Source: Acetofilamentum sp. (lineage in GTDB: Bacteria; Bacteroidota; Bacteroidia; Bacteroidales; JAFGXI01). Taken from it: a DNA stretch of 32,041 nt. The position numbers and the translations under genes were made by a program. Below, piece after piece: positions 22,861 to 31,807 of the stretch (positions are counted from its first letter, which is position 1; the number at the start of each line of letters is the position of its first letter). The notes beneath the pieces were generated by a model. That model was not told where the DNA came from and searched no databases. It saw only the letters and a program-made list of their open reading frames with translations. The stretch is from NCBI GenBank assembly GCA_020720565.1, contig DYOK01000006.1, positions 1 to 32,041 on the forward strand, written 5' to 3'.

Positions 22861-23031
22861 AATTTAAACAGAATATTTTTATACATTTGTTTCAAGTTTA
22901 AAAATCACTCTAAAATCTGGTTGCATCAGACCAGAATAATGTTTAAAAGTAACGAACTGTATTTTTCGAGAACCAACACTTAACCAAACCGCTTAAGCAT
23001 CATCACCCAAAACGATACAGATCTAAAACAA

Positions 23032-23505
23032 ATGAAAATAAGACTGATACAAATAGGGAAAACCGACGATAAATCGATTCAAGCATTAGTCGATTTGTAT
23101 CATCTGAGAATAAAAAAATATCATCCTTTCGAAAGCCTGATTATTCCCGACATTAAAAATTCGAAAAATCTACAAGCCGAACAACAAAAAAAACTCGAAG
23201 CCGAATTAATACTGAAGCAAATATCGACCACTGACCGCGTGATACTTTTAGACGAGAATGGGCTTACACCCGATTCGGTAGGTTTTGCAAAATTTATCGA
23301 ACAACAAGCTTTGCAATCGGTCAAAACACTTGTTTTTATTATTGGAGGCCCCTATGGTTTCGACCAAAGTGTATACCAACGAGCCAATGAGCGTATTGCT
23401 TTATCTAAAATGACATTTTCGCATCAATTGGTGCGAGTGATTTTTGCAGAGCAATTGTATAGAGCCAATACCATCATCAAAAAAGAGCCTTACCACCATG
23501 TTTAA
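23032..23505 (+). CDS. rlmH: 23S rRNA (pseudouridine1915-N3)-methyltransferase
   Basis: This 157-residue SPOUT-class methyltransferase modifies pseudouridine 1915 in helix 69 of 23S rRNA using S-adenosylmethionine. Recognisable are the start MKIRLIQIGKT, the strand RVILLDENG, the knot motif VFIIGGPYGFD, and the C-terminal LSKMTFSHQLVRVIFAEQLY with the ending EPYHHV. Length is normal. The last 8 bp overlap the start of the histidine kinase gene, which suggests coupled translation although the functions seem unrelated. Confidence 0.97.
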   Translation: MKIRLIQIGKTDDKSIQALVDLYHLRIKKYHPFESLIIPDIKNSKNLQAEQQKKLEAELILKQISTTDRVILLDENGLTPDSVGFAKFIEQQALQSVKTLVFIIGGPYGFDQSVYQRANERIALSKMTFSHQLVRVIFAEQLYRANTIIKKEPYHHV

Positions 23506-26500
23506 CTATTTAAAAATATCGGGACTGATTGTAGGTATTATGCTTGGTTTGTTTGTGGCTTCATACCTATCGAACCACCCAATAAATTGGATGTACGAAC
23601 ATCTCGATGTACAGTTGGTACAACAAGAAATTATTGAAAAAACAGAAACTTCGAAACCCTTTGAAGTGCTATTAATTTCGAAAAAGTCTGAATATCATAT
23701 TCGCCAATTGCGTCAAGAAAGTGACTGTATTTATGTGTTGTACGAACATCAAAAATTACTGTATTGGACTAGTAATGAGCTCAATTTCGAAGTGTTACCC
23801 ACCATTAGCACCGACGGATTGTACAATTTAGCCGGTCGGGTTTATTTGGTTTGGATTAAACGAGCCGAAAATAGAATTTTGTATAGTTTGTTACCTCTAA
23901 AAACAAATTTTAGAATCGAAAATGCTTTTCTCAAAAACAAAGCCTTATCGGGTTTAAGTATTCCCGATAATTTCTTACCCACCGCACATGCGGGGTCGCA
24001 AAAAATCACCATTCCCATCAATGGGAAATCGACCCGATTTAGTTTTATTCAAACTTCCGAGAATAAAATTTATCCCTATATTTATTACACGTTAAGCGGC
24101 TTGTACCTGCTATTGGCTGCTCTATTTTTGATTATACTTACTCGATTTGTTTTGTATCAAAACAATTTAAACCATTGGCTCAAGCTACTTATCTGGACCG
24201 TATTGTATCTAATCCTATTTACCTTTGTGCTTAATACAGAACAAATCCCATTCTCAAGTACCTATCCCATATTTAATGCTTTTGATTTTGCCAATCTATA
24301 CATCAGTTCTTTGGGGCAGCTGTTTATTTATGTCATTGGTTTCTTTATATGGGTATTTATCATTTTAAATTTTTGCAAAACATTCTGCATTTTTCCAAGA
24401 TTTTCGTCTTGGTTGATTCACGCTGGTGCAATGCTGTTATTGATTTTATGGAGCATATTTATCGAAAATATTATTCAAAATTCGACCAGTCAATTTGTCA
24501 ACTTTGATTCGGTCATTATGCGATGGCAAGATATTTTGCTTTTAATTTTATTTGGTCTGCCCATACTGTCAATCATCAGAATCCAACAATTTGCCATTAA
24601 TCAACAGAAGATTTTAAAACGAACCGATTGGTATGTGTATTTTGGTTTAATAACAGTTTTTGGGCTGATGCTTTACATTTTTCAAAAACAACTCATGGTT
24701 GTGATTGTGTTGAGTAGTTTAACGGCATTCTTACTTCACATTCATCAAAACCGCCCCAACAACAAAGAAACGTGGCGACTTATCATCATCATGCTGGTAA
24801 GCTTTTTCTTGACCATTCATATTTTGCACATTGCCAACATTAAAGATGCAAAGCAAAGCGATTTGTATCTTGAAAAAAGCAAAAGCGATTACAACCGTCT
24901 GGCCGAATATTTATTGCACGAACTCGATCACAAAATAAGTAGCGACACAGAGCTTTCGCTTTTAATGGAACAGCTTCCTGGTAATGAATCGGATATTTAT
25001 CAATATATTAGGATGCAATACCTGACGGGTTATTGGTCGCAATTTCTGTCAGAGATTACAATATGTGGTTCAAAAGAAATATACGAGTCGCCCAATGACT
25101 TAAGCAGTTGTGATGCTTTTTTTGAGCATAAAACCCAAAACCGCGAAAAACAAATAGAAAAAACACAATTTGTGTCGATTAACGAAGGTGGTGTTTCGCA
25201 TTATTTGGGTCGGTTTGCATATAAAATTAAAAACAATTCGATCGATATCAACCTTTATGTGTTTCTGCAAGCCAACGAGACCCACAAAAGCATGGGCTAT
25301 CCATCGGTTTTGCTTAACCACGAAATTGATTTAAATTATCAATCTGATCGACAGTCGTTTGCCAAATATGTCGATGGTGTTTTGGTAAACCAGCAAGGGG
25401 CCTACAATTACTCGACGCGGTTTAAGTCCAATTCGAAAGACGCCGTTTATGCTTTCGAAGAAAACAATTACGAACATTTGGTCGAGAACGTCGACAAACA
25501 TGTGGTGAATATCGTCAGCAGACCTAAACTCAATTTCTGGGCTTTGGTGGTGGCTTTTTCTTATATCTTTATACTATACACAGCCATTTTCTACAGTATT
25601 GGTTTTGTGATTAAACTCTTTAACTTTAACACAAAAGTCCAAAATACAAGTTTAAAAGATAAGCTAAGATGGTCGTTTATTGGCGTTTTAAGCGTCTCTT
25701 TTGTTTTGACCGCAACGGCCATTCTCTACAAAAGCACCGAAATATCGGAAAACAAAGAGCAACATTTGTTGAACGAAAAAATGCAGTCGATTTTGGTCGA
25801 AATCAAACATAAATTTTCGGAAAATAACACCATCAACACCAATAACGCCAACTATTACAATTACCTGCTTACCAAATTTTCGTATGTGTTTTTTTCCGAC
25901 ATTAATTTGTACGATTTAAACGGTAAAATTTTAGCTTCGTCGAGACCCGAAATCTTCGAAAAAGACCTAATTGGCAATCAAATGCACCCCGAAGCATACG
26001 AGCATATGCACTTTAAAAACGAGTCTGAGTTTTTACATCACGAGCAATTGGGAGAGCAAAATTATTTGTCGGCCTATATTCCCGTTAGAGACTCTAAAAA
26101 CGTGACCGTTGCTTATCTTAATTTGCCATTTTTTGCCAGAAATAACGAAATACAACGCGACATAAAAGATTTGATAACAGCCTTTCTTAACCTTTTTATT
26201 ATTCTGTTTATCATTACAGGTGTGTTTACTGTGTTTATTTCGAGTCGGATTACATCGCCTTTAAGCATCATACAGCAAAAGCTTAAAACTTTTAGTTTAG
26301 ACCAACCCAACGAACCTATTGCCTATCAATCGAAAGACGAAATTGGAGATTTGGTAAAACAATACAACTTAATGGCCGAAGAACTTAATAAAAACATTGC
26401 TCTGTTAGCTCAAAAAGAACGCGAAGGCGCTTGGAAAGAGATGGCCAAGCAAATTGCACATGAGATTAAAAATCCGCTCACACCCATGAAGTTAAGCTTG

Positions 26501-27088
26501 CAACACCTGCAATATATTTGGAATTCTGACAAGCCCGATAAAAACGAAAAAGTGATTAGTACCACCGAATTGGTTATTAAACAAATCGACCGCTTAGCCG
26601 AAATTGCTTCGGCATTTTCCGATTTCTCGAAAATGACCCAATCGAACCGAAAACCAATGGAATTGTGGCCTCTAATCATCGAAACAGCCGAACTATACCA
26701 TAACGAAATCGAAATTATTTTTGATGCTCAACTAAACCAAAAAGCACTGATTCTTGGCGACGAAAAACAAGTATCTCGCGTGTTGCAAAACCTAATTACC
26801 AACGCCATTCAAGCGGCACATCCAGAACGCAAACCCGCATTAACCATTCGACTGATGGCTTTGGAACCCAGTTGGCGGCTTTCGTTATGCGACAATGGAA
26901 TGGGAATCGAGGCCCAAGTGATGGAACATATTTTTGAGCCCAATTTTACGACCAAAACCAGCGGAATGGGGCTTGGCTTGGCTATCGTAAAACAAATAAT
27001 CGACCATCACAATGGAAAAATATATATCGAGTCGATCCCCGAAAAGGGTACTTGTATTACCATAGATTGGCCAATTTTTGAGGGGTAA
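23498..27088 (+). CDS. NtrY-like multi-pass sensor histidine kinase
   Basis: A very large kinase of 1196 residues. I count about 12 hydrophobic spans: one near residue 10, a soluble loop of about 180 residues, a block of eight spans, a second extracytoplasmic region, two spans, a third sensor region with SYVFFSDINLYDLNGKILAS, and a last span before HAMP (SRITSPLSIIQQKL). The H-box AHEIKNPLTPMK has the phosphoacceptor His at 988; the N-box holds N1102, and the G boxes are DNGMGI at about 1132 and SGMGLGLAIVKQI at about 1155. There is no receiver domain. The start is the ATG at 23498, overlapping rlmH by 8 bp; the frame open further upstream reads through rlmH. No response regulator lies nearby, so its partner is unknown. 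Confidence 0.9.
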   Translation: MFNYLKISGLIVGIMLGLFVASYLSNHPINWMYEHLDVQLVQQEIIEKTETSKPFEVLLISKKSEYHIRQLRQESDCIYVLYEHQKLLYWTSNELNFEVLPTISTDGLYNLAGRVYLVWIKRAENRILYSLLPLKTNFRIENAFLKNKALSGLSIPDNFLPTAHAGSQKITIPINGKSTRFSFIQTSENKIYPYIYYTLSGLYLLLAALFLIILTRFVLYQNNLNHWLKLLIWTVLYLILFTFVLNTEQIPFSSTYPIFNAFDFANLYISSLGQLFIYVIGFFIWVFIILNFCKTFCIFPRFSSWLIHAGAMLLLILWSIFIENIIQNSTSQFVNFDSVIMRWQDILLLILFGLPILSIIRIQQFAINQQKILKRTDWYVYFGLITVFGLMLYIFQKQLMVVIVLSSLTAFLLHIHQNRPNNKETWRLIIIMLVSFFLTIHILHIANIKDAKQSDLYLEKSKSDYNRLAEYLLHELDHKISSDTELSLLMEQLPGNESDIYQYIRMQYLTGYWSQFLSEITICGSKEIYESPNDLSSCDAFFEHKTQNREKQIEKTQFVSINEGGVSHYLGRFAYKIKNNSIDINLYVFLQANETHKSMGYPSVLLNHEIDLNYQSDRQSFAKYVDGVLVNQQGAYNYSTRFKSNSKDAVYAFEENNYEHLVENVDKHVVNIVSRPKLNFWALVVAFSYIFILYTAIFYSIGFVIKLFNFNTKVQNTSLKDKLRWSFIGVLSVSFVLTATAILYKSTEISENKEQHLLNEKMQSILVEIKHKFSENNTINTNNANYYNYLLTKFSYVFFSDINLYDLNGKILASSRPEIFEKDLIGNQMHPEAYEHMHFKNESEFLHHEQLGEQNYLSAYIPVRDSKNVTVAYLNLPFFARNNEIQRDIKDLITAFLNLFIILFIITGVFTVFISSRITSPLSIIQQKLKTFSLDQPNEPIAYQSKDEIGDLVKQYNLMAEELNKNIALLAQKEREGAWKEMAKQIAHEIKNPLTPMKLSLQHLQYIWNSDKPDKNEKVISTTELVIKQIDRLAEIASAFSDFSKMTQSNRKPMELWPLIIETAELYHNEIEIIFDAQLNQKALILGDEKQVSRVLQNLITNAIQAAHPERKPALTIRLMALEPSWRLSLCDNGMGIEAQVMEHIFEPNFTTKTSGMGLGLAIVKQIIDHHNGKIYIESIPEKGTCITIDWPIFEG

Positions 27089-27147
27089 ATTCATTAATTA
27101 AAACTTTGTGATTATTTATCCTAATGACAAGGCATATGCCCGTAACA

Positions 27148-27178
27148 TTTTGCGTATGTATGTCGTCAAAACGCAAAA
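27148..27178 (+). promoter_or_regulatory. Inverted repeat before the ABC transporter operon
   Basis: TTTTGCGT (27148-27155) and ACGCAAAA (27171-27178) form an 8-bp dyad with a 15-nt gap, 8 bp before the probable ATG of the ATPase gene. A separate palindrome GGCATATGCC lies at 27131-27140. They may be operator sites or an mRNA hairpin that controls translation. Confidence 0.4.
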
Positions 27179-27186
27179 CTTTGAGA

Positions 27187-27849
27187 ATGGTCCATTTAAA
27201 AAACATTCATAAATACTACCAGACGGCTAGTTCGTCGTTGCATGTCTTAAAAGGTATCGATTTAACTATTGAACAAGGCGAACTGGTTTCGATTATGGGT
27301 GCATCGGGCTCAGGCAAATCGACCTTATTAAATATTCTTGGTATTCTTGATAATTACGACCAAGGCTTGTACGAACTCGACCGCATACCCGTACTCAACC
27401 TGAGCGAAAAGAAAGCGGCAGAATACCGCAACCAATATATTGGTTTTGTGTTTCAATCGTTTAATTTAATCAGTTATAAAACCGCCGTCGAAAATGTGGC
27501 GCTGCCCCTCTATTACAGAAAAGTTTCTCGTAAAAAAAGGAATCAAATTGCATTAGAATACCTCGAAATGTTAGGTATAGCCGACCGAGCCAACCACTTA
27601 CCCAACGAATTATCGGGTGGACAAAAGCAAAGGGTCGCTATTGCGAGAGCCTTGATTTCGAATCCGAAAATTATTTTGGCCGATGAGCCCACTGGGGCAT
27701 TAGATAGTCAAACGTCGGTCGAAGTAATGGATTTATTCAAACAAATACACCGGCAAGGTAAAACCGTCATAATCGTAACCCACGAAGCCGACGTAGCCTC
27801 GCAAACCGATCGAATTATTCGCATAAAAGACGGTCTAATTCAAGATTAA
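27187..27849 (+). CDS. ABC transporter ATP-binding protein, MacB/LolD type
   Basis: A stand-alone ATPase of 220 residues. Walker A is GASGSGKS at 38-45, the Q-loop has Q90 in FVFQSFNLI, the signature LSGGQ is at 142-146 and is followed by KQRVAIARAL, Walker B is ILADE at 163-167 with EPTGALDS, and the H-loop has H199. The start MVHLKNIHKYY fits the family. An open extension back to 27124 adds 21 residues that do not look conserved and contain an inverted repeat at DNA level, so I prefer 27187. It leads an operon with two permeases and an adaptor and should energise them by mechanotransmission. Confidence 0.93.
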   Translation: MVHLKNIHKYYQTASSSLHVLKGIDLTIEQGELVSIMGASGSGKSTLLNILGILDNYDQGLYELDRIPVLNLSEKKAAEYRNQYIGFVFQSFNLISYKTAVENVALPLYYRKVSRKKRNQIALEYLEMLGIADRANHLPNELSGGQKQRVAIARALISNPKIILADEPTGALDSQTSVEVMDLFKQIHRQGKTVIIVTHEADVASQTDRIIRIKDGLIQD

Positions 27850-27946
27850 GTATGATAGTCGTGTTTTTTATATTAGAAGGCTGATATATGGCAAGTTATA
27901 ATAACAAAAAATAGGTCGAAGACCTTAATTTTTAAACTATTCGAGC

Positions 27947-29176
27947 ATGTTCGATTACGACAAATGGACAGAGGTCTATTATTCGATAAAACAAAATAAA
28001 CTCAGAGCTTTTTTGACGGGGTTTAGCGTAGCATGGGGAATTTTTATGCTCATAATCTTGTTAGGAGCAGGACAAGGTTTGCAAAATGGGGTCGAAAAAC
28101 AATTCGAATCGGATGCTGTCAATAGCGTTTGGATTGGAGCTGGCACCACCGAAAAACCATTCGAAGGCTATAAATCGGGTCGTCAAATTATATTTAAAAA
28201 TAAAGATTTCGAAAGTGTAAAAGCCGATTTCCCTGAGGTTAGCAACGTTTCTGCTCGATTAAACGTTTGGGGAGGTAGCTCTATTGTTTACAAAAACGAA
28301 TACGCCACTTTCGATTTAAAGGCGGTTCATCCAGACCACAGATATGTCGAAAATGTTAAAATAAGTAGTGGCCGCTTTATCAATCAAACCGACATTGACG
28401 ATTATAGAAAAACGGCTGTAATTGGTAAATTAGCTGCCGAAATATTGTTTAAGGAAGAAGACCCTATCGGGAAATTTGTTCAGATTTATGGCATTAACTT
28501 TTTAATTGTCGGTGTTTTTGTCGACAAACAAGAACAAGAAATGAAGCGATTGTATTTGCCCATTTCTGTGTTTCAAAAACTGATGTCGGGCAACGAAGAC
28601 ATTGGACAAATTTCGATGACAGCCCCATTACAAAACCAATCCGAAATGGATAGTTTAGAAAAAACCCTTCGCACCTATTTGGCTACACGCCATCAATTTG
28701 ACCCTACCGACCAAAGAGCTATTTGGGTTTGGAGCAATTTTAAAGAATATTTACAAGTCATGAAGTTGTTTGGTGGGATTAAAATGTTTGTTTGGATTGT
28801 GGGCTTACTCACCATTATTGCAGGTATTGTAGGCGTCAGTAATATTATGCTGGTAGTAGTTAAAGAACGAACTAAAGAGATTGGGATAAGGAAAGCCATT
28901 GGTGCACAACCATCGCATATTATAGGTCTGATTGTTTTCGAATCTGTTGTGATTACTTCGGTAGCCGGATATATGGGCATGTTGCCTGGAATATTAATTT
29001 TAGAATTGATTTCGAAAAATCTACCTGCAGGAGATTTTTTTGCCAATCCTTCGGTCAGTCTCGAAGTGGTATTATTAGCTATGTTTATTTTAGTTGCGGC
29101 TGGTGTAATAGCAAGTTATCTTCCTGCTCGGCACGCAGCACTTATCAAACCAATTGAGGCCCTCAACGAAAAATAA
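27947..29176 (+). CDS. FtsX/MacB-type ABC permease (first copy)
   Basis: A 409-residue permease with one N-terminal span (RAFLTGFSVAWGIFMLIILL), a large periplasmic domain of the MacB core type (about 50-270), and three C-terminal spans with the FtsX signature IVGVSNIMLVVVKERTKEIG and IRKAIGAQPSHIIGLIVFES. It ends with SYLPARHAALIKPIEALNEK, a typical FtsX tail. It is a clear paralogue of the next gene (QNKLRAFLTGFSVAWGIFML against KNKLRTFLTGFGVSWGIFML), and the two probably form a heterodimer driven by the ATPase encoded upstream. A 97-bp gap with a small AGGTC-GAA-GACCT hairpin (27913-27925) precedes it. Confidence 0.92.
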   Translation: MFDYDKWTEVYYSIKQNKLRAFLTGFSVAWGIFMLIILLGAGQGLQNGVEKQFESDAVNSVWIGAGTTEKPFEGYKSGRQIIFKNKDFESVKADFPEVSNVSARLNVWGGSSIVYKNEYATFDLKAVHPDHRYVENVKISSGRFINQTDIDDYRKTAVIGKLAAEILFKEEDPIGKFVQIYGINFLIVGVFVDKQEQEMKRLYLPISVFQKLMSGNEDIGQISMTAPLQNQSEMDSLEKTLRTYLATRHQFDPTDQRAIWVWSNFKEYLQVMKLFGGIKMFVWIVGLLTIIAGIVGVSNIMLVVVKERTKEIGIRKAIGAQPSHIIGLIVFESVVITSVAGYMGMLPGILILELISKNLPAGDFFANPSVSLEVVLLAMFILVAAGVIASYLPARHAALIKPIEALNEK

Positions 29177-29184
29177 AAACCAAC

Positions 29185-30450
29185 ATGATACTATTCGAAA
29201 GAGACACCTGGCACGAAATCTACATCTCACTAAAAAAGAACAAATTACGTACTTTTTTAACTGGATTTGGGGTATCATGGGGCATTTTTATGTTAGTACT
29301 GATGCTTGGTGCTGGCACTGGCTTGAAAAATGGGGTAACAGCCGGATTTGGTCAATTTGCAACCAATAGTTTTTTTGTATGGACACAAACCACTACCATT
29401 CCGTACAAAGGTTTTCCGCGAGGACGAAATTTTAATTTCAATACCGACGACATCAAAGCTATTAAAGAACAAGTTCCCGAAGTTGGTTTATTAGCACCCA
29501 AATTAACCGCTGGTAATTGGGGTTCGGAAGGAGGCAATGTCATTCGAGGTAAATTCAATGGAACTTTTACCATTAACGGCGATTATCCTGAGACTTTTTT
29601 AATCGACCCCGTTCATGTGGATGCGGGAAGAACTTTAAATATTAAAGATATTGACCAAAACCGAAAAGTAGCTGTAATTGGTATTCGTGTAAAAGAACTA
29701 TTATTTGAGCCAAACGAAGATCCCATAGGCGAATTAATCACCATTCAAGGCGTCTATTTTACAGTTATAGGCATCATTTCGCCCAAAGGTAACGCCAACA
29801 TGAATGGTGACAAAAAAGAAATGATATGGGTGCCTTTTAGCACCTTGCAACAAGTGTTTAACTATGGCAATATTGTGGGCTATTTTGCTATAACAAGCAA
29901 AGACCATATTCCGGCATCGGTTGCAGAAGCCAAAGTTAGGGCGCTTTTAGCCGAACGTCACCAAATTTCGCCCGAAGACCATATGGCCCTGGGTGGTTTT
30001 AATATCGAAAACGAATTCAACAAAATGAATGGCTTATTTATGGCTATCAACCTGATTATTTGGCTTGTAGGCAGTGGCACATTAATGGCTGGTGCCATTG
30101 GCATCAGTAATATTATGTTAATTGTAGTGAGAGAACGAACCAAAGAAATCGGTGTCAGACGGGCTATAGGTGCAACACCACGTTCGATTATTGTTCAAAT
30201 TATGGCCGAATCGACCACATTAACCATCGTAGCCGGACTAGCCGGAATGCTAATTGGGGTTTGGATTCTGGAGGCTATCAGTCCATTTTTCGCAGGTGGC
30301 GAGGACAGTTTTTTTAAAAACCCGAGTGCCGATATTGGTGTAGTAAGTACTTCATTGGTTATTTTGGTTTTTGCAGGTGCTTTCGCCGGTTTTTTACCAG
30401 CCCGACGTGCGCTTAAAATCAAGGCTATCGATGCACTCAGAGATGAATAA
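29185..30450 (+). CDS. FtsX/MacB-type ABC permease (second copy)
   Basis: A 421-residue paralogue of the preceding gene, 8 bp downstream. The N-terminal span TFLTGFGVSWGIFMLVLMLG is followed by a MacB-like periplasmic domain and C-terminal spans with AGAIGISNIMLIVVRERTKE and GVRRAIGATPRSIIVQIMAE, ending GFLPARRALKIKAIDALRDE. The periplasmic parts of the two copies differ more than the membrane parts, as expected for a heterodimer with distinct substrate or adaptor contacts. Substrate cannot be told from sequence; macrolide, peptide, lipid or lipoprotein handling are all known for relatives. Confidence 0.92.
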   Translation: MILFERDTWHEIYISLKKNKLRTFLTGFGVSWGIFMLVLMLGAGTGLKNGVTAGFGQFATNSFFVWTQTTTIPYKGFPRGRNFNFNTDDIKAIKEQVPEVGLLAPKLTAGNWGSEGGNVIRGKFNGTFTINGDYPETFLIDPVHVDAGRTLNIKDIDQNRKVAVIGIRVKELLFEPNEDPIGELITIQGVYFTVIGIISPKGNANMNGDKKEMIWVPFSTLQQVFNYGNIVGYFAITSKDHIPASVAEAKVRALLAERHQISPEDHMALGGFNIENEFNKMNGLFMAINLIIWLVGSGTLMAGAIGISNIMLIVVRERTKEIGVRRAIGATPRSIIVQIMAESTTLTIVAGLAGMLIGVWILEAISPFFAGGEDSFFKNPSADIGVVSTSLVILVFAGAFAGFLPARRALKIKAIDALRDE

Positions 30451-30721
30451 TTTTTGAATTATCAATTTTCTATTATGAATTAAAGATTAAAGATTTAAAA
30501 TTAAAGATTAAGAATTAATAATGAATCAACAAAAGAATTACCCTGCAACATTAAACCTGAAACCTTCAACAAATCGATCTACAAGAGGTAGATTTATCGA
30601 CCGAAGGTAGACCAGCAAATCAACAAACTAATCACGACAAACTTTTAACTTGAAACTTTAAACAAAACAACAAACCGCACTCAATTCCCCATTCGGGGGT
30701 CAGGGGGCTAAATACAAACAG
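30451..30721 (+). repeat. Repeat-rich leader of the HlyD-type gene
   Basis: There is no gene here. The start holds several imperfect copies of ATTAAAGATT (30478-30515). Next come the dyad ATCTAC-AAGAG-GTAGAT (30577-30593) and a 23-bp segment at 30604-30626 that also occurs in the rdgB leader. A C/G-run phrase follows around 30686-30707 (CCCC-ATTC-GGGG, then GGGGG). The leader ends ACAAACAG before the ATG, as in rdgB. Its length within an otherwise tight operon suggests an additional promoter or a processing site. Confidence 0.6.
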
Positions 30722-31807
30722 ATGAAAAAGATTATTAGAATTTCGGGAATTGCATTGTTCTTTATTACAGTTATTTATACCATTTACTACTTATACCAAA
30801 AAGACCAAAAGTCGCCGATAAAATACGAATTGGTAAATGTTGAAAAAAACGTAATCACTAAAAGAACTGTGGCTACAGGATCGGTGGTGCCAAGAAAAGA
30901 AATCGAAATTAAGCCTAAGATTTCGGGAATTGTCGAAGTGCTCTATGTGCAACCCGGCGACTTGGTTAAAGCAGGCGATTTAATTGCTAAAGTAAGGGTA
31001 ATCCCTAATATGCTCAGTTTGAACGAAGCCGAGTCGAGACTCAATCGTGCAAAGCTCAGTTTAAAAGAAGTTGAACTCGAATTCAACAGAAAAAAACTGC
31101 TTTACGACCAAAAAGTAATTGCAAAAGCCGAATTTGAAACCATCGAACTCAAATTAGACAACACCAAAGAAGAATTAAGTACTTCGGAATCGAACTTACA
31201 ATTGGTAAAAGAAGGTGTCGCTAAAAGTCAAGGTGCAATTACCAACACGCTAATTCGTTCGACCATAACCGGAATGGTTTTGCAAGTGCCTATCGAAGAG
31301 GGAAATTCAATAATTGAAAGTAATAACTTTAACGACGGAACAACTATTGCGACAGTGGCCAACATGAGCGAAATGATATTTAAAGGCAAAATCGACGAAT
31401 CGGAAGTCGGAAAACTAAAAATTGGCATGGATCTTATTTTGCGTATTGGTGCACTCGAAGGCCACGATATCGAGGCCAAATTAGAATACATCTCGCCCAA
31501 AGGGGTTCAAGAAAACGGTGCGATACAGTTCGAAATTAAAGCAGCCGTAAAATTGACCGATGCTGCATTTATTCGGGCAGGATACTCGGCCAACGCCGAC
31601 ATTGTACTGGCTAAAACCGACAGCGTTTTGGTAATTCCTGAGCGTCTTTTGATTATCGAAAATGGAAAAAATTATGTCGAAATCGAAATCAAACCACAAG
31701 TTTTCGAACGAAAAGAAATTCAAACGGGCCTATCGGATGGCATATCGGTTGAAATTAAATCGGGCTTACAGCTTAACGACAAACTCAAAGGTAAAAGCTT
31801 AGAATAG
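30722..31807 (+). CDS. Efflux periplasmic adaptor subunit (HlyD/MacA type)
   Basis: A 361-residue membrane fusion protein. One N-terminal anchor span (IIRISGIALFFITVIYTIYY) is followed by the first half of the lipoyl domain (IEIKPKISGIVEVLYVQPGD, then LVKAGDLIAKV), an alpha-helical hairpin rich in Lys/Glu/Leu (about 97-170), the second lipoyl half (NTLIRSTITGMVLQVPIEEG) and a beta-barrel domain ending near the C terminus. With the ATPase and two permeases it makes a MacAB-type system that would reach the outer membrane through a TolC-like channel. No TolC gene is visible inside the window; it may lie to the right or elsewhere. Confidence 0.92.
   Translation: MKKIIRISGIALFFITVIYTIYYLYQKDQKSPIKYELVNVEKNVITKRTVATGSVVPRKEIEIKPKISGIVEVLYVQPGDLVKAGDLIAKVRVIPNMLSLNEAESRLNRAKLSLKEVELEFNRKKLLYDQKVIAKAEFETIELKLDNTKEELSTSESNLQLVKEGVAKSQGAITNTLIRSTITGMVLQVPIEEGNSIIESNNFNDGTTIATVANMSEMIFKGKIDESEVGKLKIGMDLILRIGALEGHDIEAKLEYISPKGVQENGAIQFEIKAAVKLTDAAFIRAGYSANADIVLAKTDSVLVIPERLLIIENGKNYVEIEIKPQVFERKEIQTGLSDGISVEIKSGLQLNDKLKGKSLE

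Noticed and set aside
22939..22983. Fourteen-codon ORF as a RiPP precursor
   Set aside because: It is too short for a leader plus core and lies beyond tRNA-His, away from the PqqD/B2 pair.
23444..23497. Histidine kinase starting at 23444
   Set aside because: The extra 18 codons overlap the conserved rlmH C terminus; the membrane-protein-like start at 23498 is better.
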